Part shown: in pieces, positions 1 through 5,607 of the stretch
Numbering within the stretch: the stretch's first letter is position 1
How the letters are laid out: the number at the start of each line of letters is the position of its first letter
Assembly: GCA_025936205.1 (NCBI GenBank)
Contig: JAICTU010000232.1
Span: 1-13,889 of the forward strand
DNA length: 13,889 nucleotides
Direction of reading: 5' to 3'
Source: Polyangiaceae bacterium
GTDB taxonomy: Bacteria > Myxococcota > Polyangia > Polyangiales > Polyangiaceae
Notes under the pieces: generated by a model
Told to the model about the DNA's origin: nothing
Databases searched by the model: none
What the model saw: the letters and a program-made list of their open reading frames with translations, nothing else
Program-made: the position numbers and the translations under genes

Positions 1-1533
1 CGGTGTTTGTTCGCGGACTGTAACGGCGACTGCATCGTAGACCTGCCTGGTATCTTGTCGCGACTCGACTACCTGGTTTGGCTAGGCGTCGACGCGATCT
101 GGATCTCACCGATCTTCCCCTCTCCGATGGCGGACTTTGGCTACGACGTCTCGAATTTCAAAGATGTCGATCCGCGCTTCGGCACCCTGGACGACTTCGA
201 TCGGCTGGTCGCGAGCGCGCATCGGCTCGGATTGAAGGTGATCCTCGACTACGTGCCCAATCACACCTCCGATCAGCACCCCTGGTTTCAGAACGCGCAG
301 CGCTCCCGCAACGACCCACAACGCAATTGGTACATCTGGCGAGACCCGGCCCCCGACGGTGGCCCCCCGTGCAACTGGCTGAGCGAATTCGGCGGCTCGG
401 CGTGGCAGTGGCACGAGGCGACGGGGCAATACTACTATCACGCTTACCTGACGCAGCAGCCCGATCTGAACTGGCGCAATCCCGAGGTCCGAGGCGCGAT
501 GCTCGAGGTGCTACGCTTCTGGCTGAAGCGCGGAGTGGACGGCTTTCGCATCGATACCATCCATCACCTGTTCAAGGAGGAGCAGTGCCGGGACAACCCA
601 CCCAACCCCGACTTCACGCCGGGGATGTCACCGCACCGGCGCTTGCTGCGCGTGTACACCACCGATCGTCCGGAGGTCCACGAGGCGATCCGGGAGATGC
701 GGCAGGTCGTCGACGAGCTGCCAGATCGACTGCTGATCGGCGAAGCCTGGCTGCCTCCCGAGCGCCTGGCGGCCTACTACGGCGTGAACCTGAACGGTCT
801 CCATCTGCCCTTCAACTTCCATCTGATCAACGCCAGGTGGGAGGCACCTGTGTTGGCGGCGCTCGTGCGCGACTACGAGGCCTGCCTGCCCCCTGGAGCC
901 TGGCCGAACTGGGTGCTGGGCAATCACGATCGCTCGCGCATCGCCAGCCGCATCGGCCGCGAGCGAGCCCGCGTTGCCGCGATGTTGCTGTGCACCCTGC
1001 GGGGCACCCCCACGCTGTACTACGGCGACGAGCTCGGCATGCTGGACGTGGCCATTCCGCCAGAGCTCGTGCGCGACCCGTGGGAGAAGAACGTGCCCGG
1101 ACTCGGGCTGGGGCGCGACCCCGAGCGCACGCCCATGCAGTGGTCGGCGGAGCCCGGCGCGGGCTTCAGCACCGGCCAACCCTGGCTGCCGCTCGGCGCT
1201 GACTTCGAGAGCGTCAACGTCCGGCAAGCAGCCTCCGAGCCCGGATCCCTGTTGCAACTGTATCGTGCGCTGCTCGCCTTGCGCCGCGGCGAGCCGGCGC
1301 TGGCCCACGGACAATATCGCGAGCTGCACGTCTCCGAGACCGCGTTTGGCTACGAGCGCCGCCACGATCAGCGGCGCCTCGGCGTGTTCTTGAACCTGGA
1401 GCAACGCCCCACGCGGCTGCCGCTGCCGGCGGAATGGAGCCAGGGGCGGATCGTCCTCTCGACGGCCCAGCGCGCCCCTGCGCGCTGGAGCGCCGAGCTC
1501 GGCCCGAGCGAAGGCGTGATCGTGGAACTCTGA
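1..1533 (+). CDS. GH13 alpha-glucosidase / alpha-amylase family enzyme (5' partial)
   Basis: This retaining glycoside hydrolase of family 13 probably releases glucose from the ends of alpha-glucans or short maltodextrins. All four GH13 regions are present (numbered from the TTG at 7): region I D81-YVPNH, region II GFRID with nucleophile D183, region III GEAW with acid/base E246, and region IV N306-H307-D308. The text after region III (ERLAAYYG) and the later YYGDELGM and ERTPMQW motifs are typical of oligo-1,6-glucosidase/alpha-glucosidase-type members rather than of endo-amylases. A C-terminal beta-domain follows from about residue 425. The reading frame is open to base 1, and the usual start (Ile-Tyr-Pro-Arg-Ser-Phe) is missing, so roughly 10-20 residues lie outside the window. 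The normally conserved Asn-Gly-Asp-Gly-Ile-Gly-Asp loop reads NGDCIVD here. No signal peptide can be judged. Exact substrate is inferred. Confidence 0.93.
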   Translation, partial: RCLFADCNGDCIVDLPGILSRLDYLVWLGVDAIWISPIFPSPMADFGYDVSNFKDVDPRFGTLDDFDRLVASAHRLGLKVILDYVPNHTSDQHPWFQNAQRSRNDPQRNWYIWRDPAPDGGPPCNWLSEFGGSAWQWHEATGQYYYHAYLTQQPDLNWRNPEVRGAMLEVLRFWLKRGVDGFRIDTIHHLFKEEQCRDNPPNPDFTPGMSPHRRLLRVYTTDRPEVHEAIREMRQVVDELPDRLLIGEAWLPPERLAAYYGVNLNGLHLPFNFHLINARWEAPVLAALVRDYEACLPPGAWPNWVLGNHDRSRIASRIGRERARVAAMLLCTLRGTPTLYYGDELGMLDVAIPPELVRDPWEKNVPGLGLGRDPERTPMQWSAEPGAGFSTGQPWLPLGADFESVNVRQAASEPGSLLQLYRALLALRRGEPALAHGQYRELHVSETAFGYERRHDQRRLGVFLNLEQRPTRLPLPAEWSQGRIVLSTAQRAPARWSAELGPSEGVIVEL

Positions 1534-1605
1534 TTGCGCGCACCCGGCCGGCAGTCGTGGGTCCCCCGCATCGACGTGAGGTGCTGGTTTTTCTGCCCCG
1601 TGCCC

Positions 1606-1633
1606 TTGCGGGCGCACGCTGAAGGGTTAAATA
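1606..1633 (+). promoter_or_regulatory. Possible sigma-70-type promoter for the structured RNA
   Basis: A TTGCGG hexamer (1606-1611) lies 16 bases before TAAATA (1628-1633), within one of the most AT-rich short stretches of the window (1627-1635). Each hexamer matches the consensus at only about three of six positions, so the call rests mainly on placement. The expected start, near 1639-1641, coincides with the first base of the closing stem of the structured region. Weak on its own. Confidence 0.3.
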
Positions 1634-1638
1634 AAGTC

Positions 1639-1808
1639 GCCCGGTTCCGTGCAGCGCGGAAGCACCTCCGTGCAGCCGGGCAGAAGCCTCAGGCTAGAAC
1701 TCAGCGTCCCCCTCGCTGGGTTCGCTCCGAAGAGCGCTCGTTGTCCTCCAAACGCGAGTGCTCCGACGAAGGCTCCCGGCCTCGGCCGGGGGCCTCTCGT
1801 CGTCTTGT
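1639..1808 (+). ncRNA. Candidate structured small RNA or leader RNA, about 165 nt
   Basis: Six or more perfect or near-perfect stems sit side by side. A three-way junction comes first: closing stem GCCCGG/CCGGGC (1639-1644 with 1676-1681), enclosing hairpin TTCCG/CGGAA (1645-1661) and hairpin GCAC/GTGC (1662-1673) with almost no unpaired bases. AGCC-TCA-GGCT (1685-1695) follows, then a 7-bp stem with one G.U pair (1700-1720), CGCTC-CGAA-GAGCG (1723-1736), CGTT/AACG (1739-1754) and finally a 17-bp stem (1764-1802). The best overlapping frame gives an Arg-rich protein resembling nothing known. The RNA could be a free sRNA or the 5' leader of the metal-type sigma factor at 1924. I do not recognise it as SRP RNA, RNase P RNA, tmRNA or 6S RNA. 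It was found by eye, not by folding software. Confidence 0.42.
1764..1802 (+). terminator. Long terminator-like hairpin ending the structured RNA
   Basis: CGACGA (1764-1769) pairs with TCGTCG (1797-1802). Inside it, AGGCTCCCGGC (1770-1780) pairs with GCCGGGGGCCT (1785-1795) around a CTCG loop. That is 17 bp, with one G.U pair and one bulged C (1796). TCTTGT follows, which is only moderately U-rich, so the hairpin may terminate, attenuate or simply stabilise. It lies 121 bases before the sigma-factor start, so it would separate an upstream transcript from the sigma gene if it terminates fully. Confidence 0.45.
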
Positions 1809-1923
1809 CGTGCCCGGAGGCCCGGCGGGAATGTGGGGCTCGGCCCCGAGCGTCGCCCGAAGCCGCCAGGATGGGCCCCCTACCGGCGCGCCCCTCCGCC
1901 GCCGGTGCTAATCTCGCCTACCG

Positions 1924-2496
1924 ATGTCAGACGCGGAGCCCACCCCCTCGCCCCCCGTGCTCGAAGTGTTGCTGGCGAACCATCGCGAGTTCCTGCGCTA
2001 CGTCGAGCGGCGCGTCGGCGATCGCGCGCTCGCCGAAGAGATCCTGCAAGATGCCTTCGTGCGCAGTTTGGGCCGCGCCGAGGAGATCCGCGAGTCGGCG
2101 GTCGGCTGGTTCTATCGCGTGCTGCGCAACGCCGTGATCGACCACCAGCGCCGCAGCAAGGCCGCGGACCGGCGCCTGGACGCGTTCGCGGCGGAGCTGG
2201 GCTCGGAGCAGGAGTCGCCGGAGCTCGCGGCCGTGGCCTGCCGCTGCGTCAGCGAGCTGGCGGCGACGCTCAAGCCCGAATACGCCGAAGCACTGCAGCG
2301 CATCGAGGTGGACGGTGTGCCGGTCGCGGACTACGCGCAGGCCGCCGGCATCTCCGCAAACAACGCGGGGGTGCGCGTGTTCCGCGCGCGCGAGGCGCTG
2401 CGCAAGCAGGTCGCGCGGGCGTGCGGCACCTGCGCCGAGCACGGCTGCCTGGATTGCTGCTGCAAGCCCTCGCCGAAAAGCAGCGCGCCCCTGTAA
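1924..2496 (+). CDS. CorE-like (ECF44-type) RNA polymerase sigma factor with Cys-rich metal-sensing tail
   Basis: The 190-residue protein has a sigma-2 domain (about residues 17-82, with AEEILQDAFVR and WFYRVLRNAVIDHQRR) and a sigma-4 helix-turn-helix (about 115-163). Two additions match the CorE group known from Myxococcus xanthus: a CxC in the linker between the domains (C106, C108) and a C-terminal Cys-rich tail (C167, C170, H173, C175, C178, C179, C180). In that family the cysteines bind metal directly and switch the sigma factor without an anti-sigma protein: copper for CorE, cadmium and zinc for CorE2. Consistent with this, no anti-sigma gene is adjacent. A Cys-rich, metallothionein-like gene starts 64 bases downstream with a strong ribosome site. 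The ATG has no Shine-Dalgarno sequence. TAATCT at 1909-1914 could be a -10 giving a leaderless mRNA, although the start could also belong to a longer transcript from about 1640. The metal sensed cannot be told from sequence. Confidence 0.9.
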   Translation: MSDAEPTPSPPVLEVLLANHREFLRYVERRVGDRALAEEILQDAFVRSLGRAEEIRESAVGWFYRVLRNAVIDHQRRSKAADRRLDAFAAELGSEQESPELAAVACRCVSELAATLKPEYAEALQRIEVDGVPVADYAQAAGISANNAGVRVFRAREALRKQVARACGTCAEHGCLDCCCKPSPKSSAPL

Positions 2497-2560
2497 TGCG
2501 CCGGCAGGCGCTGCGTCTCTCTCCCGAAGCGCGCAATCGCACGCCAAAAGGAGACAGAAC

Positions 2561-2713
2561 ATGAACCAGCCCAAGCAGAACCAGTGCCAGTGCCCGAAGA
2601 CCAGCTGCGGTTGTGCGAGCGCCAAGGCCAACGCCCGCTGCACGTGCGGCGAGACCTGCAGCTGCCAGCCGAGCTGCGCTTGCAATGGCTGCGGCTGCAG
2701 CAAGGCCCGGTGA
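2561..2713 (+). CDS. Small Cys-rich metallothionein-like protein with six CxC pairs
   Basis: The 50-residue protein has 12 cysteines (24%), all in CxC pairs: 9/11, 16/18, 27/29, 33/35, 39/41 and 44/46. It has no His, no aromatic residue and no Met beyond the start, and no signal peptide, so it should be cytoplasmic. This is the composition of a metal-thiolate protein that buffers soft metals such as Cu(I), Zn or Cd. The pattern differs from bacterial SmtA/BmtA-type metallothioneins, which contain His ligands and a zinc-finger-like fold; the CxC-only layout is closer to yeast or animal metallothioneins, as analogy only. The start is firm: AGGAGA at 2549-2554 lies six bases before ATG. An in-frame extension upstream is possible but overlaps the sigma gene and is unlikely. 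The gene sits 64 bases after the metal-type sigma factor and before a strong hairpin, so the two probably form an operon. Confidence 0.85.
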   Translation: MNQPKQNQCQCPKTSCGCASAKANARCTCGETCSCQPSCACNGCGCSKAR

Positions 2714-2744
2714 GCGCACCGCGCTAGACGGCGGTCATCGAGCG

Positions 2745-2770
2745 CGCGCCGGGCACGAGAGCCCGGCGCG
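2745..2770 (+). terminator. Terminator-like hairpin after the sigma/metallothionein pair
   Basis: CGCGCCGGGC (2745-2754) and GCCCGGCGCG (2761-2770) form a perfect 10-bp stem around the loop ACGAGA, 31 bases after the metallothionein stop codon. No U-run follows, as is common in very GC-rich genomes. It probably ends the sigma/metallothionein transcript. Confidence 0.55.
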
Positions 2771-2869
2771 TCCCGCTGAGCCCGGAAGCGGCCGCCATGG
2801 CTGCAACGGCGCACGGACGAGCGCGTCGCCGTCGATCGCGACCGCGCGTTTCCGGCTATATCGCGGCGC

Positions 2870-3892
2870 ATGCATCGCAAACCCAGCTCGACCTCTCCCT
2901 CGGCGCTGACCGGAGCGCTCGTGTGCGCCGTGGCCTCGTCCTGTCAGCCCAGCGCGGCAGTGGCGCCCGCCGCAGCCCCCGCGACCGCCCCGCAGGCGAC
3001 AGCAGCGTCGCCCGCGGCCCCGTCGCCGGCGGAGCTGTTGCGCGTGCCGCACCAGAGCCAGGCCACGCACACCGAGAGCGACTACTTCCTGTATCTGCCC
3101 GCGGGCTACGCCGACGACCCAGCGGCGCGCTGGCCCGTGATGCTGTTCTTGCACGGCGACGGCTCGCGCGGCGACGGCAAGGCGGAGCTGGACTACGTGA
3201 TGCGCAACGGGCCGCTCTACGAGGCCTGGGTCCAGAAGCGCGACCTGCCCTTCATCATCATCGCCCCGCAGCTGCCCACCTACGGGCGCGAGGCGACGGT
3301 GGAGTTCTTGAAGAATCGCACGCGCAAGGACATCCCCGAGCGGCTGGAGCAAGGTGTGCCGCCGCGTCCCACCGAGATGGCGACGCCGGATCCGATGAGC
3401 GGGGCCGTCGCTGCCGAGCTGCCGAGCGGCTCCACCGGCCTGGGTCCCGAGCACGGCTGGTTCGAACTGGAGAGCGATCTGCTCGCCATCCTCGACGACG
3501 TGATCGCGCACCGCCGCGGCGACCCGACGCGCACGTATCTCACGGGCTTGAGCTATGGCGGCTTCGGCACCTGGTATCTGGCGAGCAAACACCCCGAGCT
3601 GTTTGCTGCCATCGTGCCGATCGTCGGCTACGGCCATCCCGAGTTGATGCCCAGCATCGCCGCCGCGAAGCTGCCGGTCTGGTGCTTTGCCGGCGGGCGC
3701 GACAGCTCGGTGCGCGTGAAGAACTTCTATGCCGGATTGAACCAGCTCGAGCAGCTGGGCGCGCCCGAGCTCCGCTTCACCATCGAAGAGGACATGGGCC
3801 ACGACGTGTGGGCGCGCGTCTACGCAGGCCGCGACGTCTACGACTGGCTGCTCGCGCACCGCAAAGAACCCACCCCCGCGCCCGCGAAGTAG
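2870..3892 (+). CDS. Secreted alpha/beta-hydrolase lipoprotein (esterase / peptidase-like, PHB-depolymerase type)
   Basis: The 340-residue serine hydrolase has the catalytic triad visible: S228 in GLSYGG, D278 in GGRDSS and H311 in MGHDVW. LFLHGDGSRGD near residue 100 supplies the HG oxyanion-hole motif. Residues 1-25 look like a lipoprotein signal (hydrophobic stretch, then ASS-C25), followed by a Pro/Ala-rich spacer to about residue 55. The fold resembles COG4099-type predicted peptidases and feruloyl/acetyl-xylan or PHB esterases; which bond it cuts is not clear. A Pro/Ser-rich insertion separates the first half from the nucleophile region (about residues 150-190). A GH30 xylanase-like gene begins 152 bases downstream on the same strand, which makes a hemicellulose-esterase role attractive but unproven. 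The ATG has no Shine-Dalgarno sequence; TATATC at 2857-2862 could be a -10 for a near-leaderless transcript. Confidence 0.88.
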   Translation: MHRKPSSTSPSALTGALVCAVASSCQPSAAVAPAAAPATAPQATAASPAAPSPAELLRVPHQSQATHTESDYFLYLPAGYADDPAARWPVMLFLHGDGSRGDGKAELDYVMRNGPLYEAWVQKRDLPFIIIAPQLPTYGREATVEFLKNRTRKDIPERLEQGVPPRPTEMATPDPMSGAVAAELPSGSTGLGPEHGWFELESDLLAILDDVIAHRRGDPTRTYLTGLSYGGFGTWYLASKHPELFAAIVPIVGYGHPELMPSIAAAKLPVWCFAGGRDSSVRVKNFYAGLNQLEQLGAPELRFTIEEDMGHDVWARVYAGRDVYDWLLAHRKEPTPAPAK

Positions 3893-3945
3893 CCGAGTCG
3901 CCTGGGCCAGGGCACAACTTGGCTCAACGCAGAGCAACGGGCGGT

Positions 3946-4047
3946 GGGCAGTCCTGGCGTCGCGCGGAGCGCTCGAGCGGCGAGCCACCGATATCGCTCC
4001 GAAATGCTGCGCAGCTGCGGGTCGGCGTGCGATGAATTCAACCCATG
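3946..4047 (+). repeat. Upstream repeat, copy 1 (before the GH30 gene)
   Basis: The first 28 bases (3946-3973) match 9632-9659 at 25 of 28 positions. Further shared words follow, including CGAGCC and GTGCGATGA (4027-4035; copy 2 at 9714-9722). In both copies the element ends at the start codon of the next gene and is 101-102 bases long. It may be a shared promoter/leader or an intergenic repeat. It lies wholly in the gap after the esterase gene. Confidence 0.5.
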
Positions 4048-5520
4048 AAGACGGCATACAGACTGGAGCGTACGTCCGCCCTCGCGCTCCTGGCGGCGGC
4101 TCTCGGCTGTTCGAGCGACACCACCTGGCTCGACGACCTCGTTTGGTCTCCGCGCGACGTCGCGAGCGAGACGCTCGCGGAGTTGCCCGCGGACGAAGGC
4201 AATCGTGGCGGGCTCGCAAGCGCGACGGCGAATGAGCCCGCGCCGATGCTCGCCGATGCCGGGACGAGTGTTGTCGCCGCTGCTGACGCCGGGTCGAGCC
4301 CTGCGCCGAGCGCTGCGCCGCCGAGCGAGGAGCCTCCGAGCGCCTGCAGCCCCGGTCCGAACCCGGGCTCGGCGGGCAGCGTCAACGTCGATCTCAGCGT
4401 CGCTTTCCAGCTGATCCGGGGCTTCGGCGGCATCAATGTGCCGGGCTGGATCGCGGATCTGACTCCGGAGCAAGTGGACACCGCCTTCGGCAACGGCCCG
4501 GGGCAGATCGGGATGTCGATCTTGCGCGTGCGCGTCCCCTACGACCCGGAGCAGTTCGCGCTGGAGCTGCCGTCGGCGGCGCGCGCCGTCGCGCTCGGCG
4601 CGACGGTGATCGCGTCTCCGTGGACGCCGCCCGCGGCGCTCAAGTCGAGCGGTGACATCGTCGGCGGCTCGCTGCTGCCCGAGTCGTACGGGGCGTACGC
4701 CGATCACCTGCTGAGCTTCCGGGACTTCATGGAGTCGAACGGAGTGCCGATCTATGCCATGTCCGTTCAGAACGAGCCCGACATCAACGTGACGTATGAG
4801 TCGTGCAGCTGGACGGCAGCAGAGATCGCTGCCTGGCTGGCCCAGGAGGGTCCGAGGTTCGGCGCGACCCAGCTGATCGCCGCGGAGTCCTACAACTTCA
4901 ATCCGACGATGACCGATCCCATCCTGCAGGATCCGGCGGCGGAGCCCGAGGTCGACATCATCGGCGGGCACCTCTACGGGCGCCGTCCCGCCGACTATCC
5001 GTTAGCTCGCAGCCTGGGCAAAGAGCTGTGGATGACCGAGCACTACACGGACAGCAGCAACCCCGCCAACCTGTGGCCGAACGCGCTGAACGTCGGCAAG
5101 GAAATCCATGACGCGATGTCGGCGAATTTCAGCGCCTACCTCTGGTGGTACATCCGTCGCGCCTACGGCCCGATCACGGAAGACGGTCTGGTCAGCAAGC
5201 GCGGCTATCTGATGGCCCAGTACGCGAAGTTCGTTCGTCCGGGGGACGTGCGCGTGGCCGCGAGCGCGCCCGACGCGCCCGACGTGTACGTGACCGCCTA
5301 CAAGGGCGAGGCGGGTCGGGTCACGGTCGTGGCGGTGAACCTGAGCACCGAGCCGCGCGACGTGACGCTCGACCTCTCGAACAGCTGCGTGGAGAGTGTT
5401 TCCCGCTTCACCACCTCTGCCACCGAGGACGTCAGCGATGGCGGCGTCGTGGTCCTTTCGGACGGGCGGGCGCCGGTGACCCTCGGCGCTCAGAGCGTCA
5501 CGACGTTCGTGAGTCGCTGA
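4045..5520 (+). CDS. GH30 subfamily 8-like glucuronoxylanase, lipoprotein
   Basis: The 491-residue protein has a lipoprotein signal (AALG-C22), a low-complexity Ser/Pro/Ala linker (about 50-110), a GH30 (beta/alpha)8 catalytic domain (about 112-395) and the beta-sandwich side domain at the C-terminus. Acid/base E244 lies in VQNEPD and nucleophile E332 in LWMTEHY. Whole stretches resemble the XynC/XynA glucuronoxylanase type: RGFGGIN near the start, IASPWTPP, GGHLYG, WWYIRRAYGP (R371, R372) and KFVRPG. In characterised GH30_8 enzymes an Arg in the YIRR segment binds the 4-O-methylglucuronic acid side chain that directs cleavage of xylan; that segment is kept here. The loop just after the nucleophile (HYTDSSNPAN) differs from the bacterial standard, so side-chain dependence is less certain. 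The ATG at 4045 fits the signal peptide; no clear Shine-Dalgarno sequence is seen. Confidence 0.93.
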   Translation: MKTAYRLERTSALALLAAALGCSSDTTWLDDLVWSPRDVASETLAELPADEGNRGGLASATANEPAPMLADAGTSVVAAADAGSSPAPSAAPPSEEPPSACSPGPNPGSAGSVNVDLSVAFQLIRGFGGINVPGWIADLTPEQVDTAFGNGPGQIGMSILRVRVPYDPEQFALELPSAARAVALGATVIASPWTPPAALKSSGDIVGGSLLPESYGAYADHLLSFRDFMESNGVPIYAMSVQNEPDINVTYESCSWTAAEIAAWLAQEGPRFGATQLIAAESYNFNPTMTDPILQDPAAEPEVDIIGGHLYGRRPADYPLARSLGKELWMTEHYTDSSNPANLWPNALNVGKEIHDAMSANFSAYLWWYIRRAYGPITEDGLVSKRGYLMAQYAKFVRPGDVRVAASAPDAPDVYVTAYKGEAGRVTVVAVNLSTEPRDVTLDLSNSCVESVSRFTTSATEDVSDGGVVVLSDGRAPVTLGAQSVTTFVSR

Positions 5521-5562
5521 GCCACCAGCGGGCTCGCGGCCCAGCTCCGGGCCTGGTGTGGC
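5521..5562 (+). terminator. Possible terminator after the GH30 gene
   Basis: Immediately after the stop codon, GCCA and CCAG (5521-5528) can pair with CTGG and TGGC (5553-5562, two bases bulged). An inner GGGC/GCCC hairpin lies at 5530-5542. There is no U-run. The structure is plausible but not strong. Confidence 0.25.
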
Positions 5563-5607
5563 AGCGTGGGCATGGGTGTGCCCCTCGGGTGTGCCGTATG
5601 GGCTGTC

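Noticed and set aside
1635..1644. AGTCGCCCGG shared with 9644-9653 in upstream repeat copy 2
   Set aside because: Ten bases in a GC-rich 14-kb window is within chance, and the flanks do not match.
1639..1700. SRP (4.5S) or RNase P RNA
   Set aside because: A GGAAGCA word occurs, but the conserved SRP apical loop sequence and the RNase P core blocks are absent.
1534..1911. Plus-strand open frame in the gap before the first sigma gene
   Set aside because: Arg/Pro/Ser-rich with no ribosome site or recognisable fold; the stretch is better explained by RNA stems.
2735..4219. 494-codon minus-strand open frame opposite the esterase gene
   Set aside because: Arg/Ala/Gly-rich text with no motif; a shadow of the high third-base GC of the plus-strand gene, which has a full catalytic triad.
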